DNA from: CAZMOK01 sp964567785
GTDB lineage: Bacteria > Bacteroidota > Bacteroidia > Bacteroidales > JAGOPY01
Direction of reading: 5' to 3'
Length of the DNA stretch: 10,153 nucleotides
NCBI GenBank assembly: GCA_964567785.1
Contig: CAZMOK010000084.1
Coordinates: 1 to 10,153, forward strand
In this document: in pieces, positions 1-8,126 of the stretch
Numbering within the stretch: the first letter of the stretch is position 1
How the letters are laid out: each line of letters opens with the position of its first letter
Made by a program: the position numbers and the translations under genes
Notes under the pieces: model-generated
What the model was told of the DNA's origin: nothing
Seen by the model: only the letters and a program-made list of their open reading frames with translations
The model's database searches: none

Positions 1-32
1 TGTTAATTTTTTCACAATAAACCCCCTTCCCC

Positions 33-63
33 TTTGCCGCCATGTCGAGATGTTGTACTTTTG
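33..63 (+). promoter_or_regulatory. Bacteroidota-type promoter of mutAB
   Basis: TTTG at 33-36 is followed after exactly 19 bases by TACTTTTG at 56-63, a full match to the Bacteroidota sigma factor consensus (TTTG, 19-20 bp, TAnnTTTG). Transcription would start near 68-70, giving a leader of roughly 30 bases before the mutA ATG at 98. That leader is A-rich without a Shine-Dalgarno sequence and is too short for a cobalamin riboswitch. The start position is inferred from the motif. Confidence 0.75.
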
Positions 64-97
64 CACCTGCATTGGTGATTTCTAAAGATTTACAAAA

Positions 98-1987
98 ATG
101 GATAAACCCACTAATAAGCTCTTTGAGGAGTTCAGGCCGGTAGCCACCTCCGAATATGAAGAGAAGATCCTGAAGGACCTGAAAGGGGCCGATTACGAGA
201 AAAGGCTCGTGTGGCGCACAGGCGAAGGCTTTAACGCCAGGCCTTACTACCGCAGGGAAGATATCGGCAAAATGGACCACCTCGATTCATACCCGGGCAA
301 TTTCCCGTTCGTCAGGGGCAAGAAGGTGCACGACAATAACTGGTTCGTCAGGCAGGAAATGAAGGTAACCGACCTGGAGAAAGCCAACGAAAAAGCCCTC
401 GACATCCTCATGAAAGGCATCGACTCGCTCGGCTTCAACCTCGATCCGGAAAAGGAATATACCAGGGAAGACCTCGACGTCCTCCTGAAGAATATCTTCG
501 CCGAGATCGTGGAAATAAACTTCAACGGCAGCGCACATGCCCTTGCCCTCATGGAGAACCACTACGAAAACCTGCAACACTACAACAGGGAGTTCTCCAA
601 AGTGCACGGATCGATCAACTACGACCCGCTGGGCAGGCTGATCACCAAAGGTAAATGGTTCGAAAGCGAAACCGGGGACCTTGAAACCTGCAAGAAACTC
701 ATCGAGATTGCCGCCCACCTTCCGCATTTCAAGGTGATAGGTGTGAACGGGGTGAATTTCCACGAAGCAGGGAGCTCGACAGTCGAGGAGCTGGCCTTCA
801 GCCTTTCGGCAGGGGTGGAATACCTTACCCGCCTCACCGAAATGGGGCTTTCCATCAACGATGTGGCCCCCAATATCAAGTTCAGTTTTGGTATCAGCTC
901 CAATTACTTCATGGAGATAGCCAAATTCAGGGCTGCCCGCTGGCTCTGGGCCAAAATTGTTAAATCGTACGGTCCCAGCCGTGACGAGATTGGGCAAATG
1001 AACATCCATGCCATCACTTCGGGAAAGAACATGACACTCTACGATCCTTATGTGAACCTGCTCAGGAGTACGACAGAGTCGATGTCGTCGATCATTGCCG
1101 GTATCGACTCACTGACCGTAAGGCCTTTTAACGAGGTCATGGGAGAAGACGGCGAATTTGCCGAAAGGATCGCCCGCAACCAGCAACTACTGCTCAAAGA
1201 AGAGTCCTATCTCGACAAAGTGGTCGATCCTTCGGCCGGGTCGTATTACATCGAGGCCCTTACCGATTCCATTGCCAGGGAAGCCTGGAAGCTGTTCCTC
1301 GAAACGGAGGAAAAGGGCGGGTTCATCCAGGCAGTCAGGTCGTCGTTCATCCAGGACAGGATCAGCAAATCGGCCGGTGAGAAGCTCCGGGCCGTGGCGA
1401 CAAGGAAATACTATATCCTGGGCACCAACCAGTACCCCAACTTCAGCGAGACCATCGACACGGACGACCCCCGGAAATTACTGGGAGTGAAAGAAGAGCC
1501 GGAAAACACCGAATTCAGGACGATCCATCCCGTAAGGATCTCCGTTGGGTTTGAGGAGCTCCGCCTCCGCACCGACCAGTATGCAAAGAACAACAAACGT
1601 CCGGTTGCTTTCATGTTCACCTACGGGAACCTGGCCATGCGCATTGCCCGTTCGCAGTTCTCGAGGAACTTTTTCTCCTGTGCGGGTTATGATGTGATCG
1701 ATAACCTGGGCTTCAAGACCACCGACGAAGGAGTGAAGGCCTGCCTCGACAGCAAGCCTGAGATCGTGGTTATCTGCAGCTCCGACGAGGAATACCCGGA
1801 CATTGTGCCCGAAATAGTTGAAAAGTTAAACGACAAGACCCACCTGGTGCTGGCCGGCTATCCGAAGGATTCGGTGGAGAAACTCAAAGAAGCCGGAATG
1901 AAGCACTTCATCCATACAAGGAGCAATGTGCTCGAGACATTGACCGGATTCCATGAATTGCTCGGGATACCCGGGCTGAAAAGTTAA
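98..1987 (+). CDS. mutA: Methylmalonyl-CoA mutase small (beta) subunit
   Basis: This is the 629-residue non-catalytic partner of the adenosylcobalamin-dependent mutase that interconverts succinyl-CoA and (R)-methylmalonyl-CoA in cytoplasmic propionate metabolism. Residues about 30-480 form the TIM-barrel domain homologous to MutB; shared stretches include VNGVNFHEAGSS (about 215-226), FMEIAKFRAARWLWAK (271-286) and VDPSAGSYYIE (376-386). The C-terminal part (about 500-625) has the flavodoxin-like shape of a B12 domain but lacks the DxHxxG cobalt-ligand motif, and the barrel lacks the TIQND...VRNTYIYPP substrate loop seen in MutB. This is the expected degenerate state of the small subunit. Length is normal for the family. 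The ATG at 98 lies about 30 bases after the predicted transcription start. mutB follows with a 20-base gap, so the two are almost certainly cotranscribed and form a heterodimer. Confidence 0.96.
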   Translation: MDKPTNKLFEEFRPVATSEYEEKILKDLKGADYEKRLVWRTGEGFNARPYYRREDIGKMDHLDSYPGNFPFVRGKKVHDNNWFVRQEMKVTDLEKANEKALDILMKGIDSLGFNLDPEKEYTREDLDVLLKNIFAEIVEINFNGSAHALALMENHYENLQHYNREFSKVHGSINYDPLGRLITKGKWFESETGDLETCKKLIEIAAHLPHFKVIGVNGVNFHEAGSSTVEELAFSLSAGVEYLTRLTEMGLSINDVAPNIKFSFGISSNYFMEIAKFRAARWLWAKIVKSYGPSRDEIGQMNIHAITSGKNMTLYDPYVNLLRSTTESMSSIIAGIDSLTVRPFNEVMGEDGEFAERIARNQQLLLKEESYLDKVVDPSAGSYYIEALTDSIAREAWKLFLETEEKGGFIQAVRSSFIQDRISKSAGEKLRAVATRKYYILGTNQYPNFSETIDTDDPRKLLGVKEEPENTEFRTIHPVRISVGFEELRLRTDQYAKNNKRPVAFMFTYGNLAMRIARSQFSRNFFSCAGYDVIDNLGFKTTDEGVKACLDSKPEIVVICSSDEEYPDIVPEIVEKLNDKTHLVLAGYPKDSVEKLKEAGMKHFIHTRSNVLETLTGFHELLGIPGLKS

Positions 1988-2007
1988 AACGGAAAACATT
2001 GAAAGTG

Positions 2008-4164
<2,157 letters not shown>

Positions 4165-4174
4165 TTCATAGACG

Positions 4175-4223
4175 ATGGACACATGGACGGTGAACGATGG
4201 AACGTGTACCATTTATGTTCCAT
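4175..4223. repeat. Degenerate ATGGAC repeats ending in an inverted repeat
   Basis: After the mutB stop, ATGGAC occurs at 4175-4180 and 4183-4188, and ATGGAAC at 4197-4203. The last copy pairs with GTTCCAT at 4217-4223, and two G-T wobbles and one A-T pair extend the stem to about 10 bp with a 7-base loop. No T-tract follows, so this is not a standard intrinsic terminator, although it could stabilise the mutAB transcript 3' end. It may be a dispersed intergenic repeat. Confidence 0.5.
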
Positions 4224-4244
4224 GAGAAAGTTCCCCGTAACCCG

Positions 4245-4272
4245 CTCTGAACTCTGAACTCTAAACTCTAAT
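4245..4272. repeat. Heptanucleotide tandem repeat, four copies
   Basis: Four consecutive 7-base units run without gaps: CTCTGAA, CTCTGAA, CTCTAAA, CTCTAAT. The first two are identical, the third differs at one base and the fourth at two. The array lies immediately upstream of, and partly overlaps, the thiL promoter, so a change in copy number would alter the spacing of sequences upstream of the -7 box. Confidence 0.7.
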
Positions 4273-4284
4273 TACGTACCTTTG
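4253..4284 (+). promoter_or_regulatory. Candidate promoter of thiL
   Basis: TACCTTTG at 4277-4284 is a full match to the Bacteroidota -7 consensus TAnnTTTG. The -33 position 20 bases upstream reads TCTG (4253-4256), three of four bases of TTTG, and is part of the heptanucleotide array. The implied transcription start near 4290 leaves a leader of about 13 bases before the ATG at 4303, so the transcript would be nearly leaderless. This also argues against an in-frame TTG at 4282 being the start, since it lies inside the -7 box. Confidence 0.55.
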
Positions 4285-4302
4285 CACCCTAAAACACCCG
4301 CA

Positions 4303-5343
4303 ATGGCAACACAAAGGACAGGGCGCACCGAATTGAAGGAGCTCGGTGAATTCGGCCTCATCGACAGGCTCACTGAAAACATCAAACTGAAGAACAAATC
4401 GACTGTGAAAGGCGTGGGCGACGACGCCGCCGTGATCGATGCCGGCGACAAATACATGATCGTCACCAACGATCTGCTGGTGGAAGGGGTGCACTTCGAC
4501 ATGACCTACACACCCCTCAGGCACCTGGGCTATAAAGCTGCTGTGGTGAACATCTCCGATGTGGCAGCCATGAACGGTGAGGCAAAACAGCTCGTCGTCA
4601 GCATTGCCGTGTCGAACCGGTTCTCGGTGGAGGCGCTGGAGGAGATATATGAAGGGCTGCTCCTGGCCTGCGAACGCTACGGCGTGGACCTGGTGGGAGG
4701 GGATACCTCGTCGAGCGTTACAGGACTGCTGATATCGGTCACCGCCATCGGCGAGGTGGAAAAGGATAAAGTGGTTTACCGTACAGGTGCTAAGGTCAAC
4801 GACCTGCTGTGTGTTACCGGCGACCTTGGCGCTGCCTACATGGGGCTGCTGCTCCTCGAAAGGGAAAAAAGCGTTTACAAGGACAACCCCGACATGCAGC
4901 CCGACCTGGAAGGGCATGATTACATTCTCGAAAGGCAACTCAAGCCCGAAGCCAGGACGGATATGGTCAGGCTTTTCAGTGAGAAAGGGATCGTCCCAAC
5001 CTCGATGATCGACATCTCCGACGGGCTGGCCTCTGAATGCCTGCACCTGTCGAAAAACTCCGGACTGGGATGCCGGATCTACGAGGAAAAGATCCCCATG
5101 GACCCCACAACGGTCAACGCAGCCAATGAGTTCGGCCTGGGCCCATGGACCGCGGCCCTCAACGGCGGGGAAGACTATGAGCTGCTCTTCACCATCGACC
5201 AGAAAGACTACGAAAAGATCAAGGACGACCTGAAGATCTCGGTGATAGGCCATATGACCGAAAAGACCGAAGGCGCCTTTATGGTCAGCACCGCCGAAAC
5301 CCTGATCGAGCTGAAGGCACAGGGGTGGGACGCTATGAAATAA
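4303..5343 (+). CDS. thiL: Thiamine-monophosphate kinase
   Basis: ThiL phosphorylates thiamine monophosphate with ATP to give thiamine pyrophosphate, the last step of cofactor synthesis in the cytoplasm. The 346-residue protein has the two-domain AIRS/PurM-like fold. Visible motifs, numbered from the ATG, are GVGDDAAVID (37-46), TNDLLVEGVHFD (56-67), NISDVAAMNG (83-92), LVGGDTSS (130-137), ISDGLASE (238-245) and NGGEDYELL (287-295). The aspartates in these motifs bind Mg-ATP in known ThiL structures. Length is at the usual size or slightly above for the family (about 320-350). An in-frame TTG at 4282 would add seven residues but sits in the predicted promoter. A promoter of its own and a 138-base gap separate it from mutB; there is no metabolic link to its neighbours beyond general housekeeping. 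Confidence 0.95.
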   Translation: MATQRTGRTELKELGEFGLIDRLTENIKLKNKSTVKGVGDDAAVIDAGDKYMIVTNDLLVEGVHFDMTYTPLRHLGYKAAVVNISDVAAMNGEAKQLVVSIAVSNRFSVEALEEIYEGLLLACERYGVDLVGGDTSSSVTGLLISVTAIGEVEKDKVVYRTGAKVNDLLCVTGDLGAAYMGLLLLEREKSVYKDNPDMQPDLEGHDYILERQLKPEARTDMVRLFSEKGIVPTSMIDISDGLASECLHLSKNSGLGCRIYEEKIPMDPTTVNAANEFGLGPWTAALNGGEDYELLFTIDQKDYEKIKDDLKISVIGHMTEKTEGAFMVSTAETLIELKAQGWDAMK

Positions 5344-5400
5344 GATTTAAGATATTTGATTTCTGATGTTAGAATTGCAGTGAGCTGGGATTATTAGTTA

Positions 5401-5428
5401 TTCGGATATGCGGAATGCAGAATCGGAA
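5401..5428. repeat. Degenerate heptanucleotide repeat between thiL and uvrC
   Basis: Four 7-base units can be read in register: TTCGGAT, ATGCGGA, ATGCAGA, ATCGGAA. The middle two differ at one base and the outer two are more diverged. The period is the same as in the array before thiL, but the unit sequence is unrelated. This looks like a decayed microsatellite. Confidence 0.45.
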
Positions 5429-5445
5429 ATATTGAAATTTTTGCT

Positions 5446-5479
5446 CCCCTCCCCGGTTGGGGAGGGTCCGGGGGAGGGG
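5446..5479 (+). repeat. GC-rich element with one C-arm and two G-arms at the uvrC start
   Basis: The C-rich arm CCCCTCCCC (5446-5454) can pair in two ways. Eight bases of it (5447-5454) form a perfect stem with GGGGAGGG at 5459-5466 around the loop GGTT. Alternatively all nine bases pair perfectly with GGGGAGGGG at 5471-5479. The two pairings exclude each other. The element lies directly upstream of the uvrC start, and the distal G-arm contains its likely Shine-Dalgarno sequence. Elements of this kind are, to my knowledge, common dispersed intergenic repeats in Bacteroidota; a second one with the same layout is at 7300-7327. Confidence 0.75.
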
Positions 5480-5486
5480 CTTCTTG
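5474..5486 (+). promoter_or_regulatory. Shine-Dalgarno sequence and TTG start of uvrC
   Basis: GAGGGG (5474-5479) lies 4 bases before TTG (5484-5486). The uvrC frame is closed by TGA at 5433-5435, and there is no ATG between that stop and the conserved LPDKPGIY motif, so a non-ATG start is required. TTG at 5484 gives an N-terminus of about 15 residues before that motif, similar to other UvrC proteins. TTG at 5457 would lie inside the repeat and encode a Gly/Arg-rich extension. Confidence 0.6.
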
Positions 5487-7298
5487 GCTGAAAACAAACA
5501 TACTGACCGCCTGCAACTGATCGTAAAGACCCTGCCCGACAAGCCGGGCATCTACCAGTTTTTCGATGAGAAAGGGGAGATACTGTACATCGGCAAGGCC
5601 AAGAGCCTAAGGAAAAGGGTTGCCTCTTACTTCAACCGTGACAGGCTGATGGGAGGGAGGCTCAGGATGCTGGTGCGTAAGATCGCCGGCATCGAGCACA
5701 TGGTGGTGAATACCGAGTTCGATGCTTTCCTTCTTGAAAACAACCTCATTAAGAAGTACCAGCCGAAGTACAACGTTCAGCTCAAGGACGACAAATCGTT
5801 CCCCTGGATACGGGTCAAGAATGAGCGGTTCCCGCGGATCTTCCCCACACGCAACATGATCGATGACGGCTCCAGGTATTTTGGGCCGTATGCCTCGGTC
5901 AGGGTGATGAAGACACTGCTTGACCTTATCAGGCAGCTTTACCCCATCCGTACCTGCAACCTCAGGCTCACCGAAAAGAACATAAAGGCAGGCAAGTTCA
6001 AGGTATGCCTCGAATACCATATCGGCAATTGCCTGGGCCCCTGCGAAGGACTGCAGACCGAAGAGGACTATAACGAATCGGTCGACGACATCATCAACAT
6101 AATAAAAGGAAATACAGGCACGGTGTTAAAGGAGCTGAAGGACAGGATGGACCGGTACGCGGAGAATTTCGAGTTCGAGAAAGCGCAACTGGTGAAGGAA
6201 AAGATCGAACTGCTCGAAAGGTACCAGAGCAAGTCGATGGTGGTGAATCCGAAGATCAGCAACGTGGATGTCTTTTCCATTATCGAAGACCAGAACGAGG
6301 CCTTTGTGAATTACATGAAAGTGATCAACGGGGCCGTGGTGCAGGGGCATACCATCGAGATGAATAAGCAGCTCGACGAAAGCACCGAAGACCTGCTCAG
6401 CCTGGCCATCGCCGACCTCCGCCAGCGCTTCGAAAGCGATTCGGAGGAAATCCTTCTTCCGGTGGGGCTGGATGTGGAAATACCCGGGGTGAGGATCACC
6501 GTGCCGCAGCGGGGCGACAAGAAGCAGTTGCTCGACCTCTCGGAGCGGAATGCCAGGTATTACAAACTTGAGAAAGAAAAGCAGGAAGAGCTTGTCGATC
6601 CTGAAAGGCATACCCGCAGGATCCTCGAAACAATGCAGAAGGACCTCAGGTTGAAGGAGCCCCCGAAGCATATCGAGTGCTTCGACAATTCCAACATCCA
6701 GGGCCATGAACCGGTTGCTGCCATGGTGGTGTTCAAGGATGCCAAACCCGACAAGAAAGAATACAGGCATTTCAACATCAGGACCGTAACTGGGCCCGAC
6801 GATTTTGCCTCGATGGAAGAGATCGTTTTCAGGCGGTACCGGCGGCTGCTGGAAGAGGATAAGCCCATCCCGCAGCTCATCATTGTGGACGGCGGCAAGG
6901 GGCAGCTCAATGCAGCCCTGAAAAGCCTTGAGAAGCTGGGGTTGAGGGGAAAGGTGACCGTCATCGGCATTGCCAAACGCCTGGAAGAGATCTACTATCC
7001 CGGCGATCCGGTGCCCCTTTACCTCGATAAGAAATCAGAAACCCTGAAGGTGATCCAGCGGCTCAGGGACGAGGCCCACCGGTTCGGGATCACCCACCAC
7101 CGGAAGAAAAGGACAAAATCAACCCTGAAGACCGGGCTCACCGAAATACCCGGAATAGGCGAAAACACCGCTTCAAAACTGCTGAAGGATTTCAAGTCGG
7201 TGAAGAAAATAAAGGCGGCTTCGCCGGAAGAACTGGAAAAGTCAGTCGGAAAGGCCAAAGCAAAGATCGTATCGGAGTATTTTGCTAAGAATGAATAA
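5484..7298 (+). CDS. uvrC: Excinuclease ABC subunit C
   Basis: UvrC makes the 3' and 5' incisions around UvrB-marked lesions in nucleotide excision repair. The 604-residue protein has every expected domain, numbered from TTG 5484. The N-terminal GIY-YIG nuclease has GIY at 22-24, YIG at 35-37 and LLENNLIKKY at 83-92 with the metal-binding E85. Four cysteines, C158, C175, C183 and C187, match the spacing of the reported [4Fe-4S] site. A UVR domain that binds UvrB lies at about 214-250. The RNase H-like nuclease has the DDH triad D401 (CFDNSN), D469 (IVDGGKGQL) and H532 (DEAHRF). A tandem helix-hairpin-helix region occupies about 552-601, including TEIPGIGENTASKLL. The gene appears intact. Its start is a TTG supported by a Shine-Dalgarno sequence inside a repeat element; a weak -7-like AATTTTTG lies at 5436-5443. 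Another repeat begins two bases after the stop. Confidence 0.95.
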   Translation: MAENKHTDRLQLIVKTLPDKPGIYQFFDEKGEILYIGKAKSLRKRVASYFNRDRLMGGRLRMLVRKIAGIEHMVVNTEFDAFLLENNLIKKYQPKYNVQLKDDKSFPWIRVKNERFPRIFPTRNMIDDGSRYFGPYASVRVMKTLLDLIRQLYPIRTCNLRLTEKNIKAGKFKVCLEYHIGNCLGPCEGLQTEEDYNESVDDIINIIKGNTGTVLKELKDRMDRYAENFEFEKAQLVKEKIELLERYQSKSMVVNPKISNVDVFSIIEDQNEAFVNYMKVINGAVVQGHTIEMNKQLDESTEDLLSLAIADLRQRFESDSEEILLPVGLDVEIPGVRITVPQRGDKKQLLDLSERNARYYKLEKEKQEELVDPERHTRRILETMQKDLRLKEPPKHIECFDNSNIQGHEPVAAMVVFKDAKPDKKEYRHFNIRTVTGPDDFASMEEIVFRRYRRLLEEDKPIPQLIIVDGGKGQLNAALKSLEKLGLRGKVTVIGIAKRLEEIYYPGDPVPLYLDKKSETLKVIQRLRDEAHRFGITHHRKKRTKSTLKTGLTEIPGIGENTASKLLKDFKSVKKIKAASPEELEKSVGKAKAKIVSEYFAKNE

Positions 7299-7299
7299 G

Positions 7300-7327
7300 T
7301 CCCCCTTTGAAGGGGGATTTAGGGGGA
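7300..7327 (+). repeat. GC-rich hairpin element directly after uvrC
   Basis: TCCCCCT (7300-7306) pairs perfectly with AGGGGGA at 7311-7317 (loop TTGA) or, alternatively, with the second copy of AGGGGGA at 7321-7327, ten bases further on. It starts one base after the TAA of uvrC. The one C-arm/two G-arm layout is the same as in the element at 5446-5479. It could act as a 3' stabiliser or weak terminator (the proximal stem is followed by ATTTA, not a true T-tract), but the repeat character is what the sequence shows. Confidence 0.7.
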
Positions 7328-7341
7328 TGTTAATGTATCTT

Positions 7342-7376
7342 ATTGTCAAATTGTCTCTATTGTCTTTATTGTCTCA
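7342..7376. repeat. Nine-base tandem repeat (ATTGTCTNT)
   Basis: ATTGTCTCT, ATTGTCTTT and ATTGTCTCA run in direct succession at 7350-7376, preceded by a shortened unit ATTGTCAA at 7342-7349. Adjacent full units differ at one to three bases. No gene reads through it convincingly. It is one of three unrelated repeat types stacked downstream of uvrC. Confidence 0.65.
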
Positions 7377-7380
7377 GTTG

Positions 7381-7409
7381 CTTCGTCCGCCGTGCCCCTA
7401 CGAAGGCGG
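7381..7409. repeat. Element with interleaved inverted repeats
   Basis: CTTCG (7381-7385) is complementary to CGAAG (7401-7405), and CCGCC (7387-7391) is complementary to GGCGG (7405-7409). The arms alternate rather than nest, so they are mutually exclusive or could form a pseudoknot-like fold sharing base 7405. It follows the nine-base array within five bases and looks like a further dispersed repeat of a different family. Confidence 0.5.
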
Positions 7410-7665
7410 GTCAACTGGTCTTTTCATAGAAGCGGTTATTTGGTATAGACTGATAGTTCAATTTACACGGGAGGAGACCCCTGTCGATAAAAAAGGCCGC
7501 AGACAAATAGTATTTCAGGGCCAGGGCAATGTTACTAAAAGCCGGAGGATAAAAATTACCAAAGTGGCCTAAAAATGCAGATATTTAACAAATTATTTGC
7601 TTATCAACCTAGAAGGCGCTTTATAAAGAAGTTGGACTTTATTATGAGAATGTCGCAATTTTACA

Positions 7666-7676
7666 ATTCCGGGAAT
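7666..7676. promoter_or_regulatory. Palindrome at the -33 region of the VOC promoter
   Basis: ATTCCGGGAAT is a perfect 5-bp inverted repeat around one central base. It ends 11 bases before the TATTTTTG box and covers the place where a -33 TTTG would be expected, which is absent. This position would suit an operator or activator site, but an 11-bp palindrome can arise by chance. Confidence 0.25.
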
Positions 7677-7687
7677 CGACCCGCATC

Positions 7688-7695
7688 TATTTTTG
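7688..7695 (+). promoter_or_regulatory. Candidate -7 box for the VOC-AraC operon
   Basis: TATTTTTG matches the Bacteroidota TAnnTTTG consensus. The implied start near 7701 leaves a leader of about 32 bases before the ATG at 7733. No TTTG is found 19-20 bases upstream, so activation by a regulator would be reasonable. Confidence 0.45.
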
Positions 7696-7732
7696 CGTCG
7701 TTAGATTTTTTTACAAATTAAACTTTTAAACG

Positions 7733-8089
7733 ATGAAAAAATTAATTTCCTGGGTAGAGATCCCCGCAACAGACATTCAAAGGGCCGCAAAGTTCTACGG
7801 AGAAGTGTTCAATATTGAAATAGAGGTGATGGATTTCGGAAAAGAAAAAATGGCATGTTTCCCGAACGGAGAAGGTGCAATCTCGCAGGCGCCCGGATTC
7901 AATCCTTCAAAAGAAGGTGTTTTAGTGAGCTTTGATGCAGGGAGAGATTTGGCTGCTGTATTGAAAACTGTAACTGAAATTGGTGGCGAAATTATACAGG
8001 ATAAGACAAAAGTTGAAGCGGAAAACAGGGGATATTTTGCTTTGATCTCTGATACGGAAGGTAACAAAGTTGGGCTTTACGAGAATTGA
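7733..8089 (+). CDS. VOC-family (glyoxalase-fold) protein
   Basis: This 118-residue cytoplasmic protein has the vicinal oxygen chelate fold: two beta-alpha-beta-beta-beta modules. The first begins at WVEIPATDIQRAAKFYGEVF (7-26) and the second at about 62-118, ending in ISDTEGNKVGLYEN. It resembles the small glyoxalase-like or 'putative enzyme related to lactoylglutathione lyase' group. E9 and E117 occupy the positions that supply metal ligands in many members. The protein contains no histidine at all, so the usual His ligands of glyoxalase I or extradiol dioxygenases are absent, and substrate and catalysis cannot be assigned. An AraC-family regulator gene follows after 37 bases on the same strand, which suggests one operon and a stress- or metabolite-responsive role. 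Confidence 0.85.
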   Translation: MKKLISWVEIPATDIQRAAKFYGEVFNIEIEVMDFGKEKMACFPNGEGAISQAPGFNPSKEGVLVSFDAGRDLAAVLKTVTEIGGEIIQDKTKVEAENRGYFALISDTEGNKVGLYEN

Positions 8090-8126
8090 TTTATAACACT
8101 TAACCAGAAGACTCTTAAAGAAGGGT

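Larger units (their letters stand above)
7299..7732. other. Gene-poor junction between uvrC and the VOC gene
   Basis: These 434 bases hold three repeat types (7300-7409), then AT-rich sequence, then the VOC promoter. A + strand open frame at 7282-7572 is built largely from translated repeats and is not accepted as a gene, though its tail (about 7430-7572) is Lys/Arg-rich and could be decayed coding sequence. A short frame at 7575-7721 (ATG to TAA, 48 codons, beginning MQIFNKLFAYQPRRR) is open but unrecognised, has no clear ribosome-binding site and overlaps the promoter of the next gene. Base composition changes here from GC-rich to AT-rich. No tRNA or other RNA gene was recognised. Confidence 0.6.

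Noticed and set aside
4245..4272. CRISPR array
   Set aside because: The repeats are 7 bases long and directly adjacent with no spacers, so this is a microsatellite; no cas genes are present.
5457..5483. TTG at 5457 as the uvrC start
   Set aside because: It lies within the repeat and would add a Gly/Arg-rich peptide (MGRVRGRGF) that is only translated repeat; TTG 5484 has a Shine-Dalgarno sequence and fits family length.
7300..7327. Classical intrinsic terminator for uvrC
   Set aside because: The stem is good but it is not followed by a proper T-tract; the sequence after it is another G-arm, so the repeat explanation fits better.
7282..7572. Open frame of 96 codons on the + strand overlapping the uvrC end
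   Set aside because: Its first half is a translation of the uvrC tail and three repeat elements (giving NKSPFEGGFRGM and similar), it starts inside uvrC at a weak start codon and has no homologue I recognise.
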